A stretch of DNA of 64,000 nucleotides from Forficula auricularia (GCA_024734495.1 JALMQS010000089.1:1244370-1308369), one strand, 5' to 3'. Shown: positions 21,813 to 33,085, numbered from the stretch's first letter. Translations and numbers: made by a program. Notes: generated from the sequence alone by a model not told the origin.

Positions 21813-22366
21813 TTTCGGTTTTTTGAGATTTACTGTTTTTTTTTAGTTGTTTTCCTAATTTTCCTAGTCAGAAAGAATGATTAAAATTAGTCTAAGTGAA
21901 GTGTAATATAGTATGTAGTAAGTGTATGTAAAAAGCATAAATCTATTAGCTATCTGTTTCTAAAATTCAAATCTGTAACAGATTATATCCGTGAGTGCAA
22001 ATCTTTGTTAACGTTGAAAGAAAGTACTTTTTGTATTAGCCAGCAGTTGGTTTGATAATGAAGCGCACCAGTTTCGATTTCATGATGAATCGTCAAATAC
22101 TTTCGATATCGTTCTTGTGTGGGAGTGTGTGTGTGTGTGTGTATTGGCCTCACACCCACACATGCGCTTTTTCTTTCAGAGCGAAAATAAACATTTCGAA
22201 ATAAGAAATTTAGATTTCCAAGTCCGATCCCGCCTTCCATTTAGAAAATACCATAGAGTATAGAGGATGGCCTATTTGGTTGAGAATCAGATCTCTAAAT
22301 CACGCAGTACAGATCCAAATAGATTTTATATTAATCATAGTAACTTAATAATTGCCCCTATATCTA
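21813..22366. other. unassigned stretch with a GT microsatellite
   Basis: A (GT)n run of about 18 bp lies at 22124-22141. The 85-codon minus-strand frame spanning it has no recognisable domain. Nothing else seen. Confidence 0.45.
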
Positions 22367-23675
22367 TCTACTCTTATCAAACGAGCAAAAATTGTTTGTT
22401 TGTTTATATATTTATTTGTTTGTAACTTAGTTCTATTTTGAAAACGGCTCTACCGATTTTGATGAAACAAATTCTATTAACAAGTTTTGAGGATGAGAAA
22501 ACGATCTGGCTATGTCTGGACCTCGACAAATTTAATCTTAATTGATATTTTCGTAATTAAAATAATTATTGACAGATGAAAATCTCAATAAAAAGTTTGT
22601 TTACATTTTTTTCAATTTTCTTTTATTTATTAATTGTTTTTTTAATTTTTAAAACCCACTAATACTTTATATGCAAATATCAATATATATATATATATAT
22701 GTATATTAAAATTAATCGAGGAGAGAGGGGAGGAAGGATACCAATCGATTTGATTGGGGAATAATGGAATTTAAATAATTATCGGAAAAGAGGTTTTTTT
22801 ATCTAATTAGATTTTTCCTCTTACTAAAAACAAGGACTAAAGATTAATAAGGACACTCGATGGTGGAGAAGCAATCTCGAAATCGAAGCTAAAATACAAG
22901 GTATACATTAATTAATGTAAAATAATTGGTTTAATAAAATTTATAAAATAAAAAATAAATTAAAATTAATCAATTTAATTGGGGATTAGAATGATTGAAC
23001 GAGATCATCGAAAACCAATCGACTTGATTGGGGAATAATGGAATTGAAATAATTATCGGAAAAGAGGTTTTTTTATCTAATTAGATTTTTCCTCTTATTA
23101 AAAACAAGGACTAAAGATGAATAAGGACACTCGATGGTGGAGAAGTTATCTCCGGAATCGAAGCAGAAATACAATGTATACATTAATTAATGTAAAATAA
23201 TTGGTTTTATAAAATTAATAAAAAAAAATCAATTTAATTGATGAGATGGGGAGATGAGAACCAATCGACTTGATTGGGGAATAATGGAAATGAAATAATT
23301 ATCGGAAAAGAGGTTTTTTTATCTAATTAGATTTTTCCTCTTATTAAAAACAAGGACTAAAGATGAATAAGGACACTCGATGGTGGAGAAGTAATCTCCG
23401 GAATCGAAGCAAAAAATACAAAGTATACATTAATTAATGTAAAATAATTGGTTTAATAAAATTTATAATTTAATTGATTATAAATTCGAGTATTAAATCC
23501 CACAAAGAGTTAATAAGAAATATGATTATATATCAGAATTTGCTAAATTTAATTTATTATTATAAAACTAGATATTTTGTTTTTATCAGAATTTTAAATT
23601 AAAAATAATATTAATATATAACTTTTAACTGAACCAAAAACTTGCCGAGCATCGCTCGGTGGCTCCAGGTACTTA
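22367..23675 (+). mobile_element. Helitron-like element (1.3 kb), non-autonomous
   Basis: Begins A|TCTACTCTTATCAAACGAGC with the family 5' block AAAACGGCTCTACCGATTTTG. Ends with CCGAGCATCGCTCGG hairpin, TGGCTCCAGGTACTTA (CTRR decayed to CTTA). No Rep or helicase frame. The interior carries three tandem ~245-bp units (22735-23465). Confidence 0.7.
22735..23465 (+). repeat. three tandem ~245-bp units inside a Helitron
   Basis: Each unit has CCAATCGA.TTGATTGGGGA, GGAAAAGAGGTTTTTTTATC, AAAACAAGGACTAAAGAT, CACTCGATGGTGGAGAAG and TATACATTAATTAATGTAAA. The unit recurs once plus a shortened copy in the Helitron at 39408-40559, and older versions are at 25770-25920 and 46560-46690. TACATTAATTAATGTA is a perfect palindrome in each. 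Confidence 0.75.
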
Positions 23676-23745
23676 TTATTAAATTAAAATATAAATTTTT
23701 TATTTTTATTTTTCAAAAATAAATTAATCCTTTCTTGTCTCACAG

Positions 23746-23812
23746 GTATAAATTCAGAGCACCTGCATCGACTCGAGGAGGACATCCCAAAGTCTCGAAA
23801 TTTATAAGTTCG
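23746..23812 (+). other. possible small exon (67 bp), gene unknown
   Basis: It is preceded by a pyrimidine-rich acceptor (TTTCTTGTCTCACAG) and followed by a consensus donor GTGAGTAA. One phase is open throughout and would read YKFRAPASTRGGHPKVSKF. It lies in a short unique island between two Helitrons. On the opposite strand from the integrin exon, so it would belong to another transcript. No protein family recognised; could be chance. Confidence 0.3.
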
Positions 23813-23850
23813 GTGAGTAATTTGACAATATTTGTCCCTACTATTATAAA

Positions 23851-24606
23851 TAAGAACCTGGAGTCACCGAGCGATGCTCGGTAACCAAATTTAAAAATAA
23901 TATATATATAGTATATGCTCCCTGGATCCCCCTCCCAAACAACTCACCTCGCCCCACCACTGTACCCCCACAGCCACCCACACCCCGCACCCAGATTTTG
24001 TATTTCTAGCCTTCTAGTGGTCCACAAATTATGTGTATATAGGTATATAAATAAATTCGGTATAATTATTTTTTTAATTAAATAAAAATTTATCGAGTTT
24101 TTTAATCAACTAAATAAATAATAATTTTATTGAAAGCAATTTTTTACATGAAGGAATGTATACATTGTTTTTGGGGCTTCGATTTCGGAGATTACTTCCC
24201 CACCATCGATCTGTACTTGATCTTCTAACTTGCGATAATATTTTTAGCAAGTGTTTTTAATAAGAGGAATTTTAGTCAATTAAATTGATAAATTCTAATA
24301 TATAACAATTTTTGGTATAACCTATTAGTGGGTTTTAAAATTAAAAAACCAATTAATAAATAAATAATAATAGAAAAAAATGTAAACAGACTTTTTTATT
24401 GAGATTTTCATCTATCAATAATTACTTTAATTAAGAAAAGATCAATTAAGATTAAATTTTTCGAGGTCCAGACCTAGCCAGATCGCTTTCTCATCCTCAA
24501 AACTTGTTAAAAGAGTTGGTTTCATCAAAATCGATAGAGCCGTTTTCAAAATAGAAAAAAGATACAAATATACATACTATTTTTGCTCGTAGATAGATAG
24601 ATAGAT
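23851..24606 (-). mobile_element. Helitron-like element, reverse orientation
   Basis: On the minus strand it starts with CTACGAGCAAAAATAG (a variant of the family 5' end, near 24606) and the block AAAACGGCTCTATCGATTTTG. It ends ACCGAGCATCGCTCGGTGAC then TCCAGGTTCTTA at 23851. A C-rich tract (23915-23990) holds the CCCCGCACCCAG block shared with other copies. No coding frame. Confidence 0.65.
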
Positions 24607-25398
24607 TTGTGACAAAATGTGACAGGGAATGTTAAAAATTTTGATATCACAAAAATCAAATTAAAATTTTTTAAAAATTTTAAAATATTTTTTTTTAATT
24701 TATTTATAATGCAATAATAGTAATAGTAAGTAAAAATAAGGGCCATTTTCCCTCCCACCATCACATATTATATATTTTATTTAAAATTAAATAAGAAAAA
24801 AAAATTCAGGACCACATGAACTTGATCTTTTAAGTGCGTGGAATGACCATTGAATGGCGAGAGTTGAAGGTTAAGTTTCTAGATAAATTTTCTTCAAATC
24901 TTCAATAATAATTATTCACCAGTATTTTCTTATAAAATTAAAATAAAAATATTCTAAGTTTTAAAGAATTAAAATTAGGTCAATTCGTGAAATAGATTTT
25001 ATAAATAATTTAATCAGAAAGGACGACCAATGGTCATTCTCAAAAGCCACCACAAACACACTTTTCAGTGAAAAGTATTTTTTATTTAAACTTCATTCTG
25101 ACGAGAAATGATTAAACACCAAAGTAATCAATATCATTTAACAATTGGACTAGTGATAAATAAATTGAAGGAAAAGTTTAGTGATTTAATTTCAAATTAA
25201 TCACTAGAAAATGAAAGAAAAACCAATGGTTAAATTTCAAAGTATTCACAAAGGTTCAACAATTAATTGAACAATTGTAGCTTTTAAAATGGAGGAAAAA
25301 ACATTGATTAAATTCTAAATTAATCACAAAACTTAAGTAAGTAGTATTGTTTCGATAAAATGATGAAAAAAATTTAAAAAAAAATCTATGGAATTTAA
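24607..25398. other. AT-rich stretch without a recognised gene
   Basis: Three diverged, roughly 85-bp direct repeats with AAAACC...TTAAATT...AATCAC can be seen at about 25120-25340. No frame or known element. Confidence 0.4.
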
Positions 25399-25985
25399 TC
25401 TACTCTCTTATTAAACGAGCAAAAATTGTATATATTATGTATATATGTATCCGGTCAGTTTCTCGAAAACGGCTCTAATAACTATTTGGATGAAATTCAC
25501 TGGTTAGGAGGATTTTGTGTTGGACATTCGATCTGTCACAGTCTCATCTTCGGCTAAGTTGTTTTTGATGGGTTTTTTGTTAATTGAAATAATTATTGAC
25601 AGGTGGTTGTCTCGATAAAAATGTATATTTACCTTTTTATTCAATTTCCTTTTAATTTTTAATTGGTTCTTTAATTTTAAATAACACTAATAGATCATTA
25701 CAAATATTATTATATATATTAAAAGTTATACAATTCAATTGATGGGATGGATTGGATTATCGGAAAAAGAGATTTTTTTATTTAATTAGTTTTTCCTCTT
25801 ATTAAAAACAAGGACTAAAAAGATGTTGGCAAGCTCAAGAGGATCAAGGACAGTCGATGGTGGGGAAGTAATCTCCGAAGTCGAAGCTCAAATACAATGT
25901 ATACATTAATTCATGTAAAATAATTGGTTCAATAAAAATTAAAAAATTTAATTGATTAAAAATCGAGTTTTAAATCACACAAACG
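25399..25985 (+). mobile_element. Helitron-like element, 3' end lost
   Basis: Begins A|TCTACTCTCTTATTAAACGAG, continues with GAAAACGGCTCTAATAAC and the AAAACAAGGACTAAAAAGAT / AGTCGATGGTGGGGAAGTAA blocks of the family. It runs into an ACCGACTTC-family repeat at about 25990 before a terminal hairpin appears. Confidence 0.5.
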
Positions 25986-26024
25986 TATTTACTCTACTAA
26001 ACAATGAAATAACAATAACAATAC

Positions 26025-26875
26025 TTACAACTTATAACAATACTTACTCTACTAAACAATGAAATATTAACATGAAATTACTTTTTGAAGTCGGTAACAA
26101 ACAAACTATATAAGCGAGCGAACCCGCCAAACGTATTAAGTAAGATCCGTCGAGTGCGATTCATAAAATGTATATGTTTGGCACCGACTTCAAAAAGTAA
26201 TTTCATATTAATATTTCGTCGTTTAGTTGTAACTAAATAAGATAATTATTTTATACCTTTTAGTGTATTTTATTTGATTTTTAAGTTATTATTATTTTAT
26301 TAGTTCCATTTAATTTTTTGAAGTCGGTTTTATTTTTTTATAAAAATTATTTTTATTATTTTTATTTTTCTCTTTTAAGTGATGTTATTAATAGTGACTT
26401 AAGATAATACCTTGCATGCATCTCGTAAGTGAAAGCGTCGGGCGAATGAATCAGAAAATGTTCATAAATATAGAAATTCTCTCGAAACGTTTGCGGGTTT
26501 TAAATGAATGTTTTAAGAGTTTTTTTTATAAAAGATTTTATTTATTATAATTTCGATTATTTGCTCATAAAAATTGGAGATTTACGTTATTTCGTCATTG
26601 ATCATATCATCAGAACTTGACCAAATTAATACGGAACCACCCCTAAGTTACCCCCTTTCCAATAAAAAAAGAATCATTAAAATCGGTTCATAAACAAAGA
26701 AGTTAAGCCCGAATAAACATATCAAAAAAGGACCAATACCAATCGTAACCTAGACTGAACCCAATGCAAAAAATCATCGAAATCGGTTCACAATTGGCGG
26801 GGATGTCAGGTAACATAGACACACAAAAAATTCAGTCGAATTGAGTACCTCCTCCTTTTTTGAAGTCGGTTAATA
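26025..26875 (-). repeat. ACCGACTTC nested-palindrome family, reverse copy
   Basis: Core hairpin at 26040-26235, then GAAGTCGGTTTTATT, the CATGCATCTCGTAAG block, ATTTCGTCATTGATCATATC, and in reverse the CTCCTCCTTTTTTGAAGTCGGTTAA terminus at 26850-26872. It ends 75 bp from the integrin exon donor, so the repeat lies in intron 1. Confidence 0.7.
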
Positions 26876-26949
26876 AATAAGAGTGATTTTGCGAGGTAGT
26901 AACCACCCCATTGAGGAGATGGTCATGGTCAGCTGTCGCTGAGACTCAC

Positions 26950-27116
26950 CAGCTGTCACCGATCCTTCTCTCATTGGTGATCCGATGCTGTGCGATCGAG
27001 TACCCGAAGTAAGTATCCGGCTGTCCACGCTTGATAATCGGGATCCGTGGGTCGAGGTTGAAGGCGGAGACCCCGGCGAGCATTAGCAGGAAGACCCCGG
27101 CGCCCATTGACACCAT
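26950..27116 (-). CDS. integrin alpha subunit (alpha-PS1/mew-like), first coding exon
   Basis: Integrin alpha chains are transmembrane receptors for the extracellular matrix that pair with a beta chain. The minus-strand frame opens with MVSMGAGVFLLMLAGVSA, a short signal peptide with a hydrophobic core, and continues FNLDPRIPIIKRG...TYFGYSIAQHR. That is the typical first strand of the integrin beta-propeller (family form FNLD.R.P...G..GS.FGFS...H). An in-frame TAG 12 bases upstream fixes the start, although the second Met (residue 4) could also serve. The frame stops being integrin-like at a consensus donor (AGCTG|GTGAGTC, GT at 26948-26949), giving 55 codons plus two bases and leaving TG of a Trp codon for exon 2. 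The FNLDPR form points to the laminin-type PS1 group rather than PS2 or PS3. No later exon was recognised in the window, so the gene continues left with a very long intron 1. Confidence 0.88.
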
Positions 27117-27420
27117 TGGAGACGGACCCTAGGATGACACTACACAGGCACACACACTCACACACGCGCACACTGGAAGCACTCAGGTGGTCGTACAGAT
27201 ACAGATCATAGATACAACAAATAATCAAGTTGACTAGCGCGTGGATGCTCACCATCTGAATGGGACGAACGAAAAAAAATGACAAATGCACGGACGGAGC
27301 AGGCAAGTAGGGGTAGGGAGAGAGAGAGCGAGCTAGAGTGGGGGTTTCAAAACAAGCTGCGGCGCGACCGCTAAATAGCTTGCATGTGCGCTTGCGCAGA
27401 GTTAACCTGTCGAAGGAAGG
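27117..27420 (-). promoter_or_regulatory. probable promoter and 5'UTR of the integrin alpha gene
   Basis: This segment upstream of the start codon is GC-richer than its surroundings and free of the neighbouring repeats. On the minus strand it holds, in order, a TGCGCAAGCGCAC motif resembling an NRF-1-type palindrome (about 27388-27400), a CT-rich run (GCTCGCTCTCTCTCTCCC, about 27320-27340), CCATTCAGATG near 27255 and a GT-rich stretch just before the ATG. I see no TATA box in a plausible place. The start site cannot be fixed from sequence alone. Confidence 0.45.
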
Positions 27421-27492
27421 GCGAACTTGTTGTGTGGCACATCACTATGTTTCTCTACATATTCTTAATCTACATAAAAAACTGAACAACTT

Positions 27493-28232
27493 TTTAACCG
27501 ACTTTAAAAAAAATAATTTTTAAGAAAAAAATCAAACCGACTTCAAAAAATTAAATGCAACAAATAAAATACACTAAAAGGTATAAAATAATTATTATCT
27601 TATTTAGTTACAACTAAACGACGAAATATTAACATGAAATTACTTTTTGAAGTCGGTGCCAAACTAACTATACCTATAAGCGAGCATACCCGCCAAACGT
27701 ACTAAGTAAGATCCGTCGAGTGCGATTCATAAAAGGTATATGTTTGGCACCGACTTCAAAAAGTAATTTCATGTTAATATTTAGTTTAGTTTAGTTTAGT
27801 TGTAACTAAATAAGATAATAATTATTTTATACTTTTTAGTGTATTTTTATATTTGTTGCATTTAATTTTTTGAAGTCGGTTTGATTTTTTCTTAAAAATT
27901 ATTTTTATTTTTTAGTTTCTTTTTAGTGATGTTATTAATAGTGATCCTATCATCAGAACTTGACCAAATTAATATGACACCATCCCTAAGACACCTCCTT
28001 TCCAATAAAAAAAGAATAATCGAAAAAGGTTCATAATCAAAGAAGTTAGTCCTGAACAAGCCTAACAAAAAAGGTCTAATACCTATAAAAAAATGGGACC
28101 AATCGGAAGGTAGACTGGACCCAATGCATTTTTAAATCGGTTCTCAATTGGCGGAGATATGAGGTAACATAGGCTCAAAAAAAAATTCAGTCGAATAGAG
28201 AACCTCCTCCTTTTTTGAAGTCGGTTAAAAAG
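27493..28232 (-). repeat. ACCGACTTC nested-palindrome family, full copy
   Basis: Core hairpin at 27610-27800 (AACGACGAAATATTAACATG...GAAGTCGGTGCCAAAC, mirrored), then GAAGTCGGTTTGATT, ATTTGGTCAAGTTC in reverse, and the terminus CTCCTCCTTTTTTGAAGTCG at 28203-28225. It begins within 75 bp of the upstream edge of the integrin 5' region. Confidence 0.7.
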
Positions 28233-29957
28233 TAGGAGGCTCTCAATTCGAATGATTTTTTTTTGTGTGTCTATGTTACCTGATATCTTCGCCAATTGTG
28301 CCCCGATGTTGATGATTTTTTTGCATTGAATTCGGTCTAGTTTCCGATTGGTAAAAATATAAATTTCATTGTTATTGGACCTTTTTTGTTATATTTTTTC
28401 AGCCATAACTTCTTTGTTTATGAACTGATTTTAATGATTATTTCTGCTTTTGGATCAGTATAGCTCCAAGATAGTCAAGATACCTAACTATTTATTTATT
28501 TTATGTATGTTCAGCGAGAACTTTTTGCCACGTGGACCGGTTTAGATGATTCTTTTTTTACTGGAAAGGAGGTACCTTAGGGGTGGTACCATATTAATTT
28601 GGTCAAGTTCTGAAGATATGATCAATGGCGAAATAACGTAAATCTACAATTCTTATGAGCATTTGCTATAATCGAAATTATAATAAATAAAATCTTTTAT
28701 TAAAAAAATCTTAAAACTCGCTAACGATTCGAGATTATTTCTCTATTTATGAATTGAATTTTATTATCATTTTCTGATTCATTCCCCCGAATCTTTCTCT
28801 TACGAGATACATGCAAGGTATTATATTAAGTCACTATTAATAACATCACAAAAAAGAAAATAATAATAATAATTTTTATAAAAAAAAAATAAATAAAACC
28901 GACTTCAAAAAAACTAAATGCAACAAAGAAAATATTAATAACTTAAAAATAAAATAAAATACACTAAAAGATATAAAATAATTATTATCTTATTTAGTTA
29001 CAACTAAACGACGAAATATTAACATGAAATCACTTTTTGAAGTCGGTGCCAAACATATACATTTTATGAATCGCACTCGACGGATCTTACTTAGTACGTT
29101 TGGCGGGTACGCTCGCTTATAGGTATAGTTTGTTTGGCACCGACTTCAAAAAGTGTTTTCATGTTAATATTTCGTCGTTTAGTTGTAACGAAATAAGATA
29201 ATTATTTTATACCTTTTAGTCCATTTTATTTGATTTTTGGGTTTTATTATTTTATTTGTTGCATTTAATTATTTTGAAGTCTGTTTTATATTTTTTATAA
29301 AAATTATTATTATTTTTCTCTTTTTAGTGATGTTATTAATAGTGACTTAATAATATACCTTGCATGCATCTCGTAAGAGAAAGCGTCGGGCAAATGAATA
29401 AAAATGATAAAAAATTCAATTTATAAATATAAAAATTCTCTCGAAACGTTTGCGGGTTTTAAATGAATGTTTTAAGATTTTTTTTATAAAAAAATTTATT
29501 TATTATAATTTCGATTATTTGCTCATAAGAATTGAAGATTTATCGTTATTTCGTCATTGATCATATCATTAGAACTTGACCATATTAATATGGGACCACC
29601 CCTAAGGCACGCCCCTTCCAATAAAAAGAATCATCGAAATCGGTCCACGTGGCAAAAAGTTCTCGCTAAACATACATAAAAATAAATAAATAAATATTTA
29701 GGTATCTTGACTACTTTGGAGCTATATTGATCCAAACGTAGAAAGAATCATTAAAATATACAAAGAAGTTATGGGTGAACAAATATAACAAAAAAGGTCC
29801 AATACCAATGAAATTTATATTTTTACCAATCGGAAACTAGAATGAACCCAATGCAAAAAAATAATCAAAATCGGTTCACAATTGGCGAAGATATCAGGTA
29901 ACATAGACAAAAAAATTTAAGTCGAATTGAGAACCTCCTCCTTTTTTCAATTCGGTT
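28233..29957. repeat. ACCGACTTC family, long copy with both outer halves
   Basis: Runs from a forward left half (TAGGAGGCTCTCAATTCGAA, 28241) with TATGTTACCTGATATCTTCG, through ACGTGGACCGG, the core hairpin (29000-29180), to a reverse right half ending CTCCTCCTTTTTTCAATTCG at 29935-29955. The whole 1.7 kb is thus a giant imperfect palindrome, and is the most complete copy here. Confidence 0.65.
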
Positions 29958-30520
29958 AATAAAAAACTGAACAACTTTTCTTAGAACTATTTTTTTATAC
30001 GACATCAAATAAAAAAATATTAAATCAATTAGATCTCAAAAAATCTTAATAATTATTTTTAACAATTATTCAAATTAATTATCAAATATATAATTATTAA
30101 ATAAATAATTTAATCATTTTTCGATATTGTTCTGAGACATTCCAGAGTGTATGAGTATATGACAAGTCTTCTGGATGAATTCCAGTTCCAATTTGTTAAT
30201 TTTGGCCTTTTAAGTTTCTTCCTAGCCTTTATATTGTTTTTTAACAGATTTACAACACGATAAAATGAAGCTTTTGAGGGTATATTCCTATCAGGAAAAC
30301 GCTCGTCATCCATTTCAATTGCAGCTCCATAATACTTCTTCCACATTCACCATAAATTAGGACCATTTCAATTCTGTCATCAACAAAAGATGCTCCATTT
30401 TTATTATGGTTATACCTACAATATAACTATCTACTGGATTGATACGAGAAATAAACTTTTTTAAACTCAAGAAATTTAAGTAGTTCTATTAAGTTAAACC
30501 AATAGATAATAGATCTTTAT
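29958..30520 (-). mobile_element. DUF4817-type transposon remnant
   Basis: Shares AAAAAACTGAACAACTTTTC, GAACTATTTTTTTATACGAC and ATTAAATCAATTAGATCTC with elements at 36208 and 51812, and carries the coding remnant at 30110-30346. The outer termini were not found for this copy. Confidence 0.55.
30110..30346 (-). pseudogene. DUF4817 helix-turn-helix transposase N-terminus, remnant
   Basis: The 78-codon frame contains GAAIEMDDERFPDRNIPSKA then SFYRVVNLLKNN. This matches the pattern AA..MYAERFPDR..PS...FYR.V..L of the DUF4817 helix-turn-helix domain widespread in insect transposable elements. Sequence upstream (30346-30400) would encode the preceding LIYGE..R helix but is out of frame. A DNA-binding role is inferred from the family. 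No DDE domain follows. Confidence 0.55.
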
Positions 30521-31230
30521 TGTTTCTCGCAGTAGTAGGTTGCAAATACGTGAATAATGATGGCTCCAAAATTATTAATTTGGAAGTTTTTACCAAAACA
30601 TCCAAACCAAACTAATTAATTAACAAATTAATAAAAATATATCGATATATAAGTTATAGCTAATTTAATATAGTTTAAAAATATATAGTCGTTGTTGTCG
30701 AAAACCTGCTCCTTCATGGTCAAAATAGGAAAAAAGCGCGATTTTTAGGGATATTCATAATTGATCCGGTGTTTTTTGGATCCATATTAAAAATTGAATT
30801 ACTGGAACAAATTTGCATTTCTTTTTTTAATCGCCGCGAAATTTTATCCTCTTTAATTTACTATAGAACGATTATTTAGAAAATATGAACTGTTTTCGAG
30901 TTATAAGCAAAAAACTTTAAAAAATTCGAGGTTTCGCAATTAATGTAAACTGAACCACTTTTTGGATCCTCTATTTACTGGGCTATATAATAGAAGTATA
31001 CTTCCAGCTTAAATCGTTACATTAATATTTTTGAACAGGTTAATTATAATCAGTTAGGTTCAAATTTATAAATAGTCAGATAAAAAATGAATAGAAATGA
31101 TAGTGGAAAACTAACCATACAAAGAGTGCCTGTAACTATGCAACCGAATGGACGAGCAAACTGTGAGTTACCCTAAGTCGCAGGCGCACAGGCTGACGTA
31201 GTTTTGAATTCACTAGATATTTTTTTCTAA
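30521..31230. other. AT-rich stretch without a recognised gene
   Basis: Nothing recognised; 31125-31205 is less AT-rich and unique. Confidence 0.45.
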
Positions 31231-32158
31231 TTTTTTTTTAATGATAATGATGAGAGAAGGAGTTACACCAAAAGGTGCAACCCCTAAGGGCCTCAGTTGG
31301 CCCTTCCATCGTGAAAGGAAGAAGAAAGAATTTTATGGGCTGGGCGGGGGTCGAAGGTATCTGTGGATACGAGTCTTAAATAGCTGAAGGTTATAAGTCG
31401 CGGGAAAGATGGTGGCAGGGAGCGAGTTCCAGTCTCTGGAGGTCATAGGGATAAAAGAGTTGGCGAAAGCGCTTGTTCGACTTTTATCCAATTTGACATC
31501 GAAGGGGTGCTGAGCGTTAGAAAACCGCGTGTTTCTCGCAAAGAGGCCATTAGGGGGTATAAGTAATTTCAGCTCGACTGAACAGACACCGTGATAGTAT
31601 CTGTAGTACAGGGAAAGGGCAGAAACGGTTCTTCGGTGAGCCAGGGTGAGTTGGATAGAGCCGAGTCTCCTATTAGTTTAATTGCTCGTTTCTGAATTGC
31701 ATCCAGTGTAGCAAGAGAATGCTTGGATGCACCCCTCCACAGATGAGAGCCATATTCGAGACAGGGACGAATTTGAGCCATATACAGTATAAGAAGTTGA
31801 CTGGGAGTATAACAGCGTCTAGACCTAAATAGGAGACCAAGCTTGCGCGCTGCAGCTTTAACAGTGGTTGAGATATGGTCATTCCATGAAAGGTCAGACC
31901 CTAGAGTTACGCCTAGCATTGAAATTTTATCCCTGAATTTTAGTGAGTTTGAGTCGAATGATATGTTTGGGAGGTTTCTGTCGACGCGCCTAGAAATAAG
32001 GCAACACTGAGTTTTCCCTGCATTGAAGTTAACTAAGTTTTGGGATCCCCAGTTTTTAAGTTTGCATAAGTCTAAATTAATTGAGGAGGCAATGTCTGCA
32101 CGGTTTTTATGCGATGCAGGGGCGTTATGTAGGGTGCTGTCATCTGCGTAACAATGTA
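31231..32158 (-). pseudogene. CR1/jockey-type LINE reverse transcriptase, 3' fragment
   Basis: The minus-strand frame 31569-32303 has the RT catalytic box as HCYADDSTLH, followed by the palm/thumb and connection motifs MLGVTLGSDLSWNDHI, AARKLGLLFRSRRCYTPSQL, MAQIRPCLEYGSHLW and LDAIQKRAIKLIGD. The frame shifts near 31610, after which the usual C-terminus resumes in another phase (RNTRFSNAQHPFDV, SFIPMTSRDWNSLP). The 3' end holds the TTTCACGATGGAAGGGCC block and ATTATCATTAAAAAAAAATT. The 5' part, including endonuclease and RT fingers, is missing. Residues encoded beyond 32158 belong to the adjoining Penelope-like fragment, read on the wrong strand. Confidence 0.8.
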
Positions 32159-32343
32159 TACAGGTTTTACACTTCAAATTGAACACTTTACAAATCAAAC
32201 ATTTCTCCCCAAAAGGACGCAAACTAGATTTATTAGAATCCATTAAAATCAAGAAAGCAATCACCCTCAATGAACCCATTCTCAATAACCAATTAGAAAC
32301 CACTAAATCAACAATACTTGATCTATTGATAAACCAAATTTAA
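32159..32343 (+). pseudogene. Penelope-like element, C-terminal end (GIY-YIG domain tail)
   Basis: In one plus frame this reads ...VLHFKLNTLQIKHFSPKG, RKLDLLESIKIKKAI, LNEPILNNQLETT and ends at TAA (32341-32343). The pattern of a KG..L..LE..EI.K box followed by LN.QL is characteristic of the end of Penelope-like retroelement proteins, downstream of the GIY-YIG endonuclease core. Upstream sequence has been replaced by the CR1-like fragment in the opposite orientation. I am fairly but not fully sure of the family. Confidence 0.55.
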
Positions 32344-32750
32344 CAGAAATTCATTCTTTACTAAACATTTGTTCCTCTTTTCTCACCTTCAAATTAACTT
32401 TCTATATCCTCTTCTTTTGTCTAAATTTATATAGTCTAAAACCCTTACACAAATTCCTTTAATAGGTAGTCCCAGAATCCTTTACAAATAAATTTCGAAC
32501 ATAGACATCCTATCTGAAATGTACCTGACTTTGGCCAGACAATTGGTTCAATACCCAGTTTCTCCCTTCCACGTACCTTTAAATTCAACCACACAATTCT
32601 TTCAACGCCCATTGGCTCACCCCCCCCACTCCCTCTGTACTAAAATAATATCAATACAATGTAAAAATTTTATATTCAGTTTTCTGTTAAACCTCCTGAT
32701 GAAGGGTTCATAGCCCAAAATATGTATAGAGATAAATAAAAAAAAATTCT
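32344..32750 (+). mobile_element. Penelope-like 3' region with degenerate hammerhead motif
   Basis: Noncoding 3' sequence follows the stop. At 32693-32722 CTCCTGATGAAGGGTTCATA then GCCCAAAATATG has the CUGAUGA core, a GGG/CCC stem II and AAAA where GAAA is required, followed by AGATAAATAAA. Penelope-like elements are known to carry hammerhead ribozymes in their terminal repeats, so this supports the family call; the G12 change should inactivate it. Confidence 0.5.
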
Positions 32751-33045
32751 CCAAAATAATTTAAAAGATTTATTAATTTTTCTAATTTTATTTCCACTTT
32801 GTGAAACACCACTATAATCCGTTAAATAATTCCTGTGTTTAATATATTTCACTACAAACCAACACCGCTTTCCCTAAGCTTTATCAAATTGAACAGTTAA
32901 ATAATTTATTCATTGACTATAACTTTTAAGGAGTTAGGTATTGGTTCTAGGTGAAACATTTTAATATAATAATAAAACTTGAGCAAGATGCGAGGTAGGT
33001 TTCACAAAAAAAGAAATAAAACAAAATTGAGTTTTGAATTCGATA

Positions 33046-33085
33046 TATTTCGGGGGTGAGCCCATCATCAGGAGTCAAAGTAAAC
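33046..33085 (-). ncRNA. hammerhead-like motif (diverged)
   Basis: On the minus strand: GACTC-CTGATGA-TGGGCTCACCCCC-GAAA-TATATC-GAATTCAA. The core CTGATGA and GAAA are intact and stem II can form from GGG/CCC, but stem II register and stem I pairing are imperfect. It is followed by TTTTGTTTTATTTC, as the other copies are followed by an AATAAA-like sequence. Confidence 0.35.

Noticed and set aside
21983..22240. 85-codon minus-strand frame
   Set aside because: Its centre is a translated GT microsatellite and no family motif is visible.
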